This document shows, piece after piece, positions 14,216 through 21,739 of a DNA stretch of 64,000 bases. The notes below the pieces were generated by a model, which was not told where the DNA came from, made no database searches, and was given only the letters and a program-made list of their open reading frames with translations. Source of the DNA: Chengkuizengella sp. SCS-71B (lineage in GTDB: Bacteria > Bacillota > Bacilli > Paenibacillales > KCTC-33759); the NCBI RefSeq assembly GCF_040100845.1, contig NZ_JAZHSH010000001.1, positions 1,116,001 through 1,180,000 of the forward strand, read 5' to 3'. Both the position numbers and the translations under genes were made by a program. Numbering within the stretch: the first letter of the stretch is position 1; each line of letters begins with the position of its first letter.

Positions 14216-14398
14216 AGGTGTCCTTGTGCAAGTACACATTTTTCATAGATTAAAACCCCACTACATAAATAGTGAGGTTTACACCGTAGAGAGATTTTAT
14301 GAGTGCTTAATAGTGGTTGCCAATATATTCTATGTTCAGCGATCGGCAAATCTAATCTACGTGGAAAAGATGAAAGAAGGTGATCACCTTGAAAAGAT

Positions 14399-14478
14399 GA
14401 ACCATATTTCGAACGTCCACTTTGCAGCAACTAAAATAATAACTAAAAGGATGAAAAGGACTAGCATAATTGCTGACT
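14399..14478 (-). pseudogene. YjcZ-like gene fragment
   Basis: The core MLVLFILLVIILVAA is intact, but there is no start codon with a ribosome binding site, and the tail is out of frame relative to other copies. It directly follows a truncated cassette. Confidence 0.55.
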
Positions 14479-14515
14479 AAAACACTTACCTACTCTGACA
14501 GGAAATGTAAGATAT

Positions 14516-14595
14516 CCCGAATGTCCACTTGCAGCAATTAAAATAATAACAAGAAGAATGAATAGTACTAGAACAATTCCTGCTGCAGAGCAGCT
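14516..14595 (-). pseudogene. YjcZ-like gene fragment
   Basis: SAAGIVLVLFILLVIILIAA and SGHSG are readable, but the head and leader are replaced by unrelated DNA. It is the second of two adjacent fragments. Confidence 0.55.
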
Positions 14596-14672
14596 CCGTA
14601 AGGAGTACCCCCTATCGCAATATCACCACCAGATGCACGTACAAGACGTTCATCTCTGTATCTGTGCATATG

Positions 14673-14706
14673 CCTCAATTATGGATGCCACTCCATTCAT
14701 AAGATA
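14673..14706 (+). promoter_or_regulatory. SigK-like bipartite promoter, degenerate upstream box
   Basis: CCTCAATTA is followed after exactly 16 bases by CATAAGATA. The upstream box deviates, but spacing and -10 box agree with the other copies. Confidence 0.5.
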
Positions 14707-14739
14707 TTTTATCAATAAAATAAGAAGGAGATGATCCCG

Positions 14740-15251
14740 ATGGGAACGTTTGATAAATCCATTTGCGACTGCTGCGTGTGTCCAATACAATGTATCTTGG
14801 AACAGTTGGTGGGTATTGATGATGTAGGTATTGTAACTCCGACATTTTTTGATGATGGAGTTATAATTGAACAAGTAAAAGATTTTATAGCATTCACAAA
14901 TGTAGGTGATTTCCCAATTTGTCAAATTTTTTTAGTTTCAACCTTTGATCCTAACATCCCAGTAAATATAAAACCGATAAGGAAAAGCAAGGGAGAATGC
15001 GCATGTTGTGAAGAACCATTACAAATTTAGCTAAGTCAATGATTGGTGAAATGGTTGAATTTGATTTTATCGGTAATGTAGAGACATTTGAAGTTGAAAT
15101 AATAAATGTTGGTGAAGGTATTGTCGTTGGTAGAAATCTTGGTGATCTTAATGAAACTGACTTCTTTTCTTCTTGTGCAATAACAAGGATTACACCACTT
15201 ACCCAACAACAAATTAACAAATCAAAGTCTTTTAAGTTTCGAACAGTCTAA
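14740..15251 (+). pseudogene. Cys-motif surface-like protein, frameshifted copy
   Basis: Two frames together match the intact 156-residue protein at 18334. The first (14740-15030) starts MGTFDKSICDCCVCPIQCI and ends CACCEEPLQI. The second resumes LAKSMIGE and ends past GEGIVVG. Aligning the DNA with the intact copy places a one-base deletion near 15018, so one change restores one frame. AAGAAGGAGATGATCCCG precedes the ATG. The family is unknown to me: it has an N-terminal CxCCxCPxxC motif and a beta-rich remainder. A SigK-type promoter suggests a spore-surface role. A sequencing error is the alternative to true inactivation. Confidence 0.65.
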
Positions 15252-15293
15252 AAAAGCTACATCCTCACTAGCTACCTAAGTTAAACACATAGC

Positions 15294-15330
15294 AAAAGCT
15301 TCTCCTTTTTACGGAAGAAGCTTTTTTCTA
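15294..15330 (+). terminator. Rho-independent terminator
   Basis: AAAAGCTTCT and AGAAGCTTTTTT form a strong stem with T run after the frameshifted gene. Confidence 0.7.
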
Positions 15331-15363
15331 TGGGTGTCATTTGATAAATCCAAATGTGATTGA
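15331..15363 (+). pseudogene. 5' scrap of a third CxCC-family gene
   Basis: ATGGGT, two extra bases, CATTTGATAAATCC and AAATGTGATTG match the starts of the genes at 14740 and 18334 for about ten codons, then similarity is lost. Confidence 0.45.
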
Positions 15364-15550
15364 AGGAGGTTATACTTATAGCGTTATTTATAAATCACGT
15401 GTTACCAATACTAATTAAGAAGCGTTAGAAGTGTGTCTGTAAGGGGATAGGGGGGATGAAAAAGTCTCTATAATAAGGCTTCTAAACCGACTGCCCCTTT
15501 TCTTTATATAAAATTCCCTAAATGAAATTTTTTTGAGAGGAGGAAATAGT

Positions 15551-15929
15551 ATGGCAAGACCAAGGCAACCCGTAGACTTGCTTCTCTACAAAGGGAATAA
15601 AAATTTAACGAAAGAACAGATTAAAGAATTTAATTTCTAAGAAATTGTATTTGAAAATATCGGAACAGCTTTTAGAAAGAGATCCTATATCACAAATGGA
15701 AATCCCGATTAAGGATGATGAGGGTAACGAGATCGGTACGAGAATAGAAGAATACCCTAGTGGATTGTTTGCGTCCTTAACTAAAAGCCAAGATAAATAC
15801 TTTTCACAATGTCGTGCTGCAGCTTCTGATCTTGGTCTTACGATTTCCACTAGGTGTAAATTAGTGATCCCCAAGCAGGAAGTGAAAGAACAAACAAAGC
15901 TAGAAAAAGATTTTGGGGGAGATGTTTAA
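15551..15929 (+). pseudogene. Phage terminase small subunit (P27-like), broken
   Basis: It opens MARPRQPVDLLLYKGNKNLT, the usual start of P27-type small terminases, and stops after 29 codons. A second frame from 15645 carries the family's C terminus (CRAAASDLGLTISTRCKLVI). The DNA-binding middle is missing. TAATG couples it to the large-subunit remnant. It is prophage debris. Confidence 0.65.
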
Positions 15930-16283
15930 TGTTAAACCTGAAGCAATGGATGATCCACTATTGTCACGATGTCATAAAAGGTGAGGTTGTCGCTTGCCAA
16001 AAACATAAATGGTCTTGTATGATTCTTACGAGATATAGAGAAGGAGGGAACAGATGATTTTCCTTATGTTTTTAACGAAGATAAGGCGATTCGTTTTTTC
16101 AAATGGATGCACTTATTTAGACATACAAAAGGCATACTTAGAGGGAAACGAATTGAACCCCATGAGATTCAAGTGTTCATATTCGGAAATATCTACGGTT
16201 GGATTCATAGAGACACAGGGTACAGGCGTTTTAGAAAGGCGTATTGGCAAGTGGGACGTAAAAATGCGAAATCACAAAGTTAG
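15929..16283 (+). pseudogene. Phage terminase large subunit, N-terminal fragment
   Basis: The first frame has HKWSCMILTRYREGG. After a frameshift near 16036 the match continues FPYVFNEDKAIRFFKWMHL, then EPHEIQVFIFGNIYGW, and reaches the Walker A region (YWQVGRKNAKSQS) before a stop. The ATPase and nuclease domains are gone. Downstream DNA switches to the promoter of the gene at 16427. Confidence 0.65.
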
Positions 16284-16349
16284 GAGATATAATGGAAGGG
16301 CGCATGCAGCATGCAGCGTTCATTTTTACATTCCAGCCCATAGATAAGA

Positions 16350-16383
16350 GTCCAAGCAACTACATTAGATTGTACATAAAATA
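16350..16383 (+). promoter_or_regulatory. SigK-like bipartite promoter
   Basis: GTCCAAGCA at 16350-16358 is followed after 16 bases by CATAAAATA at 16375-16383. Confidence 0.65.
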
Positions 16384-16426
16384 ATATAAACTGATATTTT
16401 AATTTAATAAGTTAGGAGGTAAGTTT

Positions 16427-16891
16427 ATGGGATTAAAGAAAGGAGCTTTTGTTGTAGATGATACGGTTTCGGTAGATGATCCATATGATACTACTGATCC
16501 AAATATGATTCAACTTGATACAAACGACCCTATAACCGTAGCTACTGTCGATGTGTGTGTTGAACAACCACAGAGAACACAAGTATCGTTGGATTCAATG
16601 GCTCAAATTGCCGTAGCTAATATAAATACTGGTGCTACAAGTTTAACATTTGAAGTGAAATATGAGATTATTCGTAATGGTACTACTCTTGCAATAATTA
16701 ATGATGAAATGGATTATGTTCCAACTGGAACATTCCCAGATGGTGGAAGACATACAAACTTTCCAAACTTCCCTATACTAGATAATAATCCAATTGGTGG
16801 AATCAATACGTATGATCTGGTTTGTACAAACGTATCAGGTCCATCTCTTACGTTTGTTGGCTCTCGAAGCCTAAAAGCCACAGTATTATAA
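16427..16891 (+). CDS. Unrecognised beta-rich protein, probable spore-surface
   Basis: This 154-residue protein starts MGLKKGAFVVDDTVSVDD. It has a central TVDVCVEQPQRTQVSLDSMA and alternating hydrophobic strands to the C terminus (GSRSLKATVL). The minus-strand protein at 21740-22174 has the same plan (start, TVEVCVPQPQITQVKLDS, RTRGLNASVL) and they share promoter type, so they are divergent paralogues. There is no signal peptide, no membrane helix and only two Cys. TTAGGAGGTAAGTTT precedes the ATG. I do not recognise the family. The SigK-type promoter suggests coat or exosporium. Confidence 0.7.
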   Translation: MGLKKGAFVVDDTVSVDDPYDTTDPNMIQLDTNDPITVATVDVCVEQPQRTQVSLDSMAQIAVANINTGATSLTFEVKYEIIRNGTTLAIINDEMDYVPTGTFPDGGRHTNFPNFPILDNNPIGGINTYDLVCTNVSGPSLTFVGSRSLKATVL

Positions 16892-16950
16892 TGTGAGATA
16901 CCAGTTTGAAAATAAAACTCTATTGTTAATCGGTTATATTGGATAACGGT

Positions 16951-16982
16951 TAGAACCAATGACATTATTGGTTCTTTTTTTA
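16951..16982 (+). terminator. Rho-independent terminator
   Basis: GAACCAATGACATTATTGGTTC with a following T7 run closes the gene at 16427. Confidence 0.75.
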
Positions 16983-17178
16983 TGTTTTAATATAGCAGCA
17001 ATACTAAAAATAATTTTGGCAAAATATAACCGTTTCAAACAAGCAAGTCACTTATCTATACCAAATGAAGGTTTTAATCTATGAAAAATGTGTACTTGCC
17101 CTAGGACACTCGACTATACAAATTCATTTAACTAAACATAAATATATATTATCTCAATAGTTTAGGAGGTGCATTATA

Positions 17179-17277
17179 ATGAGTTGTTACGGTAGACGTT
17201 CTGGTAGTGGAGCTGTGATTGTTTTAGTGCTATTCATTCTTTTAGTTATCATTTTAGCAGCTGCGACTTTTGTATAA
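17179..17277 (+). CDS. YjcZ-like sporulation microprotein
   Basis: This 32-residue protein has head MSCYGRRSGSGA, core VIVLVLFILLVIILAAA and tail TFV. It is nearly identical to the protein at 2492. TTTAGGAGGTGCATTATA precedes the ATG. The upstream leader is a fusion of two cassette parts, and its CATA box (CATAAATAT) is off-consensus. Confidence 0.75.
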   Translation: MSCYGRRSGSGAVIVLVLFILLVIILAAATFV

Positions 17278-17401
17278 ATAAAAATAATTAATTGAAATAT
17301 AATACCTGGCGATTAGCTCATATATCTCCTCTACTGAAACCTCACTATTTATGTAGTGGGGTTTTAATCTATGAAAAAAGTGTACTTGCCCTAGGACATC
17401 T

Positions 17402-17435
17402 GTCCAGACAGAATAGATTTTCCTTTCATATTATA
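17402..17435 (+). promoter_or_regulatory. SigK-like bipartite promoter
   Basis: GTCCAGACA is followed after 16 bases by CATATTATA. Confidence 0.6.
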
Positions 17436-17465
17436 TTACATCATATACAGAAAGGAGGGGTTAAC

Positions 17466-17579
17466 ATGAGTGCTTATGGAAGACGCTCTAGTAGTGGAGC
17501 TGCGATTGTTTTAGTGCTATTCATTCTGTTATTTATTATAATACTATGGAATCATGACAATTGTAGATTCGCTACCTAA
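17466..17579 (+). CDS. YjcZ-like sporulation microprotein
   Basis: This 37-residue protein has head MSAYGRRSSSGAA, core IVLVLFILLFIIIL and tail WNHDNCRFAT. GAAAGGAGGGG precedes the ATG. The stop lies in what was the stem of a downstream terminator (AGCAGGGTTTTTT follows), so the tail came from intergenic DNA after a deletion. Confidence 0.7.
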   Translation: MSAYGRRSSSGAAIVLVLFILLFIIILWNHDNCRFAT

Positions 17580-17591
17580 TAGCAGGGTTTT

Positions 17592-17650
17592 TTATTGTTA
17601 AAGAGGATGGGTAGATTAAATATCATTTACCCTTTGAGGTTCTTTGTTTA
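17592..17650 (+). pseudogene. BhlA holin remnant
   Basis: ATTGTTAAAGAGGATGGGTA, then TTAAATATCATT, a gap, and CCCTTTGAGGTTCTTTGTTT match the gene at 5583 with deletions. Confidence 0.4.
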
Positions 17651-17908
17651 ATTGTCGAAATGCCTATTGGTTCACCTAAATGAAATAAAAAAGCTCCTTT
17701 CATCCATCTAGTGGAAGTTAATCTAAAACCTATTTAATAAAATAAAACAATCGGTTGAGGTAATATTCCCTTGTAATGGTCAACGAATTTGTGAAGGTAT
17801 TGTAAATCCGGTTTTCCTTTTCATTGAAACACAACCCCATTGACTTCCTCCTTTACCAAGGAGTTTTTGCAGTTCCTTGGTTTTTTGTGTGAATGTCTAC
17901 AGATATCA
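17651..17908. other. Intergenic DNA with one terminator
   Basis: There is no supported gene. CCAAGGAG and TTCCTTGG with a T6 run form a terminator at 17856-17887, probably left from a lost gene. Confidence 0.4.
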
Positions 17909-17942
17909 GTCCAAGCAGATATATGAGATGACACATAAGATA
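17909..17942 (+). promoter_or_regulatory. SigK-like promoter of a deleted gene
   Basis: GTCCAAGCA is followed after 16 bases by CATAAGATA. The gene behind it has lost its start. Confidence 0.6.
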
Positions 17943-17969
17943 ATGTGAAATGTTATTTTAAATTAAGAA

Positions 17970-18133
17970 GTTAGGAGGTAAGTTTAACAACTTTCCAAAC
18001 TTCCCTGTAGTAGATAATAATTCAAATGGTGGTATCAATACTTATATCCTCCAATGTACACTGGAATCTTAGTAGGAACATCGTTATTAATGTTGACTCT
18101 CGAAGCTTAATAGCAACAGTACTTGAATTCTAA
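17970..18133 (+). pseudogene. Deleted paralogue of the gene at 16427
   Basis: The ribosome binding site TTAGGAGGTAAGTTT is kept. It is joined directly to codons for NFPNFPVVDNNSNGGINTY from the middle of the gene, so about 300 bases including the start are gone. The end (SRSLIATVLEF in another frame) is also recognisable. Confidence 0.7.
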
Positions 18134-18265
18134 ATACCAGTTTAAAAATAAAATTTTATATTTAAACTTTATGTGCCGTCTCTTCATAGAGGCGGTACTT
18201 GTACTGCATACATCTTGCATCCACTGACACCGACAAATGCGGATTTTGTATCACCTAAGACATAA

Positions 18266-18299
18266 GTCCAATCATGCAGACCATTTAATACATAAAATA
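18266..18299 (+). promoter_or_regulatory. SigK-like bipartite promoter
   Basis: GTCCAATCA is followed after 16 bases by CATAAAATA. About 55 bases before it match, in inverse orientation, the region upstream of the gene at 22174. Confidence 0.65.
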
Positions 18300-18333
18300 T
18301 CTCATCAAATAAAGTAAGAAGGAGGTGATATCT

Positions 18334-18804
18334 ATGGGTCATTTTGATGAAACTACCTGTAATTGCTGCGTTTGTCCAATGCAATGTATTTTGGAGCAGT
18401 TGGTAGGGGAGGAGAACATTACTATATTTCTTCTTAGCGCAGTGACTAATCAGGGTACTATAATTGCTGTTGATAATTTTATTGCTTTTTTTGATGATGG
18501 TTCCATTGTTAATAAAATTCCAATTCATAAAATTTGTGTTGTTCAAATAGTAGGAGATTTTGATTTCAAATTAAAACCAATTAGAAAAAACATTGGAGAA
18601 TGTTCATGTGTTGAAGATCCAGCAACAAATATAGCACAATCTATGATAGGGGAGGAGACACCCCTTCTAGCTGGAAGTTTTTTTAGAGATGTGACAATTA
18701 AAGATGTTGGAGAAGGAATTGTCATTGGTACTGAAGAAGGGGAATTTATGTCTACAGTAGCCATATCTAGTTGTAAAATAGAAAACTTCGGTGGAGTCGA
18801 TTAA
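18334..18804 (+). CDS. CxCC-motif protein, probable spore-surface
   Basis: This 156-residue protein starts MGHFDETTCNCCVCPMQCIL. It has a second Cys pair (GECSCVED) near residue 90 and two repeated beta-rich halves, ending with GEGIVIGTEEGEFMSTVAIS. The frameshifted gene at 14740 is its paralogue. I chose the ATG at 18334, seven bases after AAGGAGGTGA. There is no signal peptide, as expected for a coat protein assembled from the mother cell. Cys content fits disulfide cross-linking. Family and function are unknown to me. Confidence 0.7.
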   Translation: MGHFDETTCNCCVCPMQCILEQLVGEENITIFLLSAVTNQGTIIAVDNFIAFFDDGSIVNKIPIHKICVVQIVGDFDFKLKPIRKNIGECSCVEDPATNIAQSMIGEETPLLAGSFFRDVTIKDVGEGIVIGTEEGEFMSTVAISSCKIENFGGVD

Positions 18805-18893
18805 TGAGGTAGAGCAATAAAAGTTTAATGGATACCCCCTTGGACACTCACATCGATTTAAAGAAGAAGGTATCTTAACTAAAATGGAAGCGT

Positions 18894-18936
18894 GCTGATA
18901 TTATATATATATCAGTTCTTTTCTTTTTTTAAGTAT
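18894..18936 (+). terminator. Probable terminator
   Basis: GCTGATAT and ATATCAGT form a stem followed by T-rich DNA ending in T7. Confidence 0.5.
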
Positions 18937-19231
18937 TATAGTAGGACAACCCTCTAAAGGTTGAGGAACTATGAATAACAACCCATATTTATATAATTAA
19001 ATTTTCTTTTATGCATACCTGTAATGAATCGATCACGATAGTGCAGGATTGGATTGCATACGAATAATAGGGTCAGGGATTGGGATTTATAACGATTTGA
19101 AAATCTATCGGTTCGTAATTTTGTATTTAAATTAGTACTACGGAAAATATTATTCATAAAGTTAAGGTATAATGAAATTGATGGAATTATTTTCGCTGAG
19201 GAAAACAGCTTAGCTTTAAAAATGTAATTAA

Positions 19232-19420
19232 AGGGAACAAGCACGAAGGAATATCGTCAAAAATGATTTAACAGAAATTTTGTTAGAAAATAACACCAAT
19301 AATAACAAAGTTCGTTCCAATTGTTTAATAGGAAATACACCGGATATTATTGACCAAGGTACAGATAACGTTATTGATGAAAATAAATGTCAAAAAATTT
19401 ATTCCTGTTGGGCTTTGTGA
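19232..19420 (+). pseudogene. Open frame without start, unknown
   Basis: A frame of 62 codons (for example NDLTEILLENNTNNNKV, DIIDQGTDNVIDENKC, KIYSCWAL at the end) has coding-like composition but no start codon or ribosome binding site. It is probably the 3' part of a lost gene. The Asn-rich, Cys-containing composition resembles the neighbours. Confidence 0.3.
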
Positions 19421-19573
19421 AGATTGTTAAATATGAATCGGGGATAGAATATTTAAATTTAGTATTTTATCCCCAATTATTTATAATTATAATGGTTAGT
19501 GATTTTTTCTACTGAGTTAGATTAAATACAAAAATTATTTACTGTTCCTAAATTCAAGGTTTTTATAGTATTC

Positions 19574-19801
19574 TTAATCTTTACAACCACAGTTTACACG
19601 AGTGACCAAACTCAGGAATACACATTGATCTTTTGGAACGGCGTCAAGCAAATCTTCTACATGATTTCTAATATCAACCTTTTCTAAATCTAGAATATCA
19701 TCTTCTATTGAATAGCTATAGTTCCCAGAATCATCTTTACAACGGCAATCTACACGGGTGGCCAAACTCAGGAATACACAATTTCGTTTTCTATGATCCA
19801 T
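19574..19801 (-). CDS. Cys-rich two-repeat protein, unknown
   Basis: This 75-residue protein is built from two imperfect copies of CVFLSLATRVDCRCKD (start) and CVFLSLVTRVNCGCKD (end) around a polar middle (SYSIEDDILDLEKVDIRNHV). GTGAAAGGAGGAAG precedes the ATG. The promoter is a microprotein-type cassette with GTCCAATCA intact. A spore-surface protein with disulfides is plausible. I do not recognise the family. Confidence 0.65.
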   Translation of the reverse strand: MDHRKRNCVFLSLATRVDCRCKDDSGNYSYSIEDDILDLEKVDIRNHVEDLLDAVPKDQCVFLSLVTRVNCGCKD

Positions 19802-19824
19802 ATTTACTTCCTCCTTTCACAATA

Positions 19825-19858
19825 CATACTACGTTAAGAACATCTATTTTGATTGGAC
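19825..19858 (-). promoter_or_regulatory. SigK-like bipartite promoter, variant -10
   Basis: On the minus strand GTCCAATCA is followed after 16 bases by CGTAGTATG, a two-base variant of CATANNNTA. The remaining leader matches those of the microprotein genes. Confidence 0.5.
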
Positions 19859-19943
19859 TAACAACCTAGTGCGAGTACACAATTTTATATTTTAAAACCT
19901 CACTAACTTAATTAGTGAGGTTCTTTACAGTCGATTTACGGTT

Positions 19944-20006
19944 TACTACAGGTGTCTGAATTGTTCAAGTATTATTTATACTTTTAATCCATCATATGTT
20001 TTATTA
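19944..20006 (+). pseudogene. YjcZ-like gene fragment
   Basis: ACAGGTGTC, a TGA in place of the usual Ala codon, then ATTGTTCAAGTATTATTTAT match the helix region. It resembles the fragment at 7327 in its ending (ATCATATGTTTT). Confidence 0.45.
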
Positions 20007-20095
20007 GTGTATAATAAGGACTAATGTTCTGATTATGTACTTACCTTAGGATTCTTAATCAAGAAACGAACATTGAGATTGGGGAGGTCATCAAA

Positions 20096-20308
20096 GTGGA
20101 ACTTTTAGAATTTTTTGTAGCAGGTATAAATTCAATAGGTATTTATATCATATTTATTCTAAATACCATTCTAAGTGTTTACGCATATAGAGATGCTAGA
20201 AGAAGAGGAAATTCTAAACAATATGCGATTATTGTATTATTTGGAGCAATCTTTTTTCCTATTTTAGGTTTAACTGTATATCTAATTCAATCTAGAATTA
20301 GAATTTAA
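20096..20308 (+). CDS. Small two-helix membrane protein (PLDc_N-like)
   Basis: This 70-residue protein has two hydrophobic segments (IGIYIIFILNTILSVYAY and YAIIVLFGAIFFPILGLTVY) separated by DARRRGNSKQ. The pattern resembles the short PLDc_N domain found in bacterial membrane and immunity-like proteins. GTG is the start, eight bases after GGGGAGG. Function is unknown. Confidence 0.55.
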   Translation: MELLEFFVAGINSIGIYIIFILNTILSVYAYRDARRRGNSKQYAIIVLFGAIFFPILGLTVYLIQSRIRI

Positions 20309-20440
20309 CTATATATAAAAACGAGGAGCTATCCTTCATTACTGCTTATAATGAGTTGTTAAGAACCATACACAGTATAGGTTCTATTTTTATGTATGGG
20401 GACTTGGGTTGGAACACATTTTCAAACAAACAAGTCAGTT

Positions 20441-20474
20441 GTCTATACCAAATGAAGGGTTTGAACATAGAATG
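20441..20474 (+). promoter_or_regulatory. Orphan cassette promoter
   Basis: GTCTATACC is followed after 16 bases by CATAGAATG, then a cassette hairpin near 20528. The microprotein gene that should follow is only a fragment at 20623. Confidence 0.4.
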
Positions 20475-20622
20475 TATATAACCTCCTAGTAATAGGAGGG
20501 TGTCCGCTCATAGAATCCTTCTACGGAAACCTCACTATTAGTTATAGTGGGGTTATTTAATTGATGCAAGAGCACATTTTTTTATATATTAAAACCCCAC
20601 TACATAAATAGGTTCTAAACAG

Positions 20623-20676
20623 TGGTTCGCCACAGGTGTTGCAATTGTTTTAGTATTCACAATCCTTAATTCTTAA
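20623..20676 (+). pseudogene. YjcZ-like gene fragment
   Basis: FATGVAIVLVFTILNS is readable without start codon or ribosome binding site. Confidence 0.45.
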
Positions 20677-20805
20677 TATCTGATATATGAATTAATTTTC
20701 ATAGGTAAACACCTTTTTTTAAGAGGGTAGGTTGGAGTCCACTCATCTATACAATTTACTTCATATAGTGCTCTAGAGAGTCATTTATATTAGAAAATTA
20801 TATGA

Positions 20806-21459
20806 ATGGATAGAAAAAATTGTAATCGAGAAGCAACGGGAGAATGCACCACAGCGTTAGGTAGAAATACGGTAGCTAGTGGAGACAATTCTCTTGCTGA
20901 AGGTAGAAGTACGAGATCAAGCGGAGAGAATTCTCATTCCGAGGGAAGAGATACAATGTCAAGCGGAGACGCTTCACACTCCGAAGGGAGAAATACAATA
21001 GCGATGGAACAAGAACGGAAGGATTAGCGTCTCATGCGGAAGGTTGTAATACGGTAGCTTTAGATGATTGTTCTCACGCAGAAGGAGATGGTACTAGAGC
21101 TGAAGGATTAGCGTCTCATGCGGAAGGTTGTAATACGGTAGCTTTAGATGATTGTTCTCACGCAGAAGGAGATGGTACTAGAGCTGAAGGATTAGCGTCT
21201 CATGCGGAAGGTTGTAATACGATTGCTTCAGGTGAATGTTCCCATGCTGAAGGAAACGGAACAGATACAAATAATAGGGTGAATGCGCATATTATGGGAC
21301 GATCAGGTCAAGCGGTTGAAGATAACTCTTGGCATTTAGTAAATCATATTTCCTGAGCGAATCGAAAAAAGACAAGAGCTAAATCCAGAATATGATCCAG
21401 ACAAACAATATGTTCCAAGATCAGAAAGACCAGAATGGGAAGCTGGTATGCAATTTTAA
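20806..21459 (+). pseudogene. SHAEG-repeat (YadA-head/tail-fibre type) protein, broken
   Basis: The frame begins MDRKNCNREATGECTTALGR and continues with 14-residue repeats of the type SGxxSHxEGxxT, as in YadA-head-like regions of Bacillus tail-fibre or Peptidase_G2 proteins. A one-base deletion near 21003 (GCGATGG for GCGAATGG) shifts the frame. In the new frame repeats run to 21356 and end NAHIMGRSGQAVEDNSWHLV. A short C-terminal piece with LNPEYDPDKQYVPRSERPEW follows in a third frame to 21459. The self-cleaving domain that should lie between is deleted. Two 84-base units at 21018-21185 are identical. Confidence 0.65.
21018..21185 (+). repeat. Perfect 84-bp tandem duplication
   Basis: Units 21018-21101 and 21102-21185 are identical, and a third unit begins at 21186 before diverging. 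Each encodes two 14-residue repeats (EGLASHAEGCNTVA and LDDCSHAEGDGTRA). Perfect identity points to recent unequal exchange. Confidence 0.8.
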
Positions 21460-21484
21460 ACGAATACAATAGGAGAGATGCATA

Positions 21485-21550
21485 ATGGAAAGCAGAGAAA
21501 AATTAAGGGAAGAGTTGTTGGGGCATACGGTCAAGAAAGGGAACATATAG
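21485..21550 (+). CDS. Possible 21-residue ORF downstream of tail-fibre wreck
   Basis: MESREKLREELLGHTVKKGN is preceded by AGGAGAG. It is very short and likely phage debris. Confidence 0.2.
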   Translation: MESREKLREELLGHTVKKGNI

Positions 21551-21580
21551 GAGGCCACTGAAAAGTCCTCCCTAATTAAT

Positions 21581-21626
21581 AAAAGGTATATTTCTTCAAA
21601 ATATGAAGGAACATACCTTTTTTTCT
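21581..21626 (+). terminator. Rho-independent terminator
   Basis: AAAAGGTATATTTC pairs with GAAGGAACATACCTTTTTTT imperfectly, followed by a T run. Confidence 0.5.
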
Positions 21627-21739
21627 GTTTAATTAAGGTTATCAATTTGAAATAAGATGATTCCAAAACAACAATCTTTGAATTTAAGTCCATATACGAA
21701 AATTTATGATTTAGTAGTACGAATGGAACTTATTTTACA

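Noticed and set aside
14596-14670. Minus-strand frame containing RASGGDIAIGGTPYGAA
   Set aside because: It has no start or stop in a sensible place and no second copy; possibly debris, but not enough to list.
20860-21290. CRISPR-like regular repeats
   Set aside because: The repeats are in-frame codons of SHAEG units with no unique spacers; they are protein repeats.
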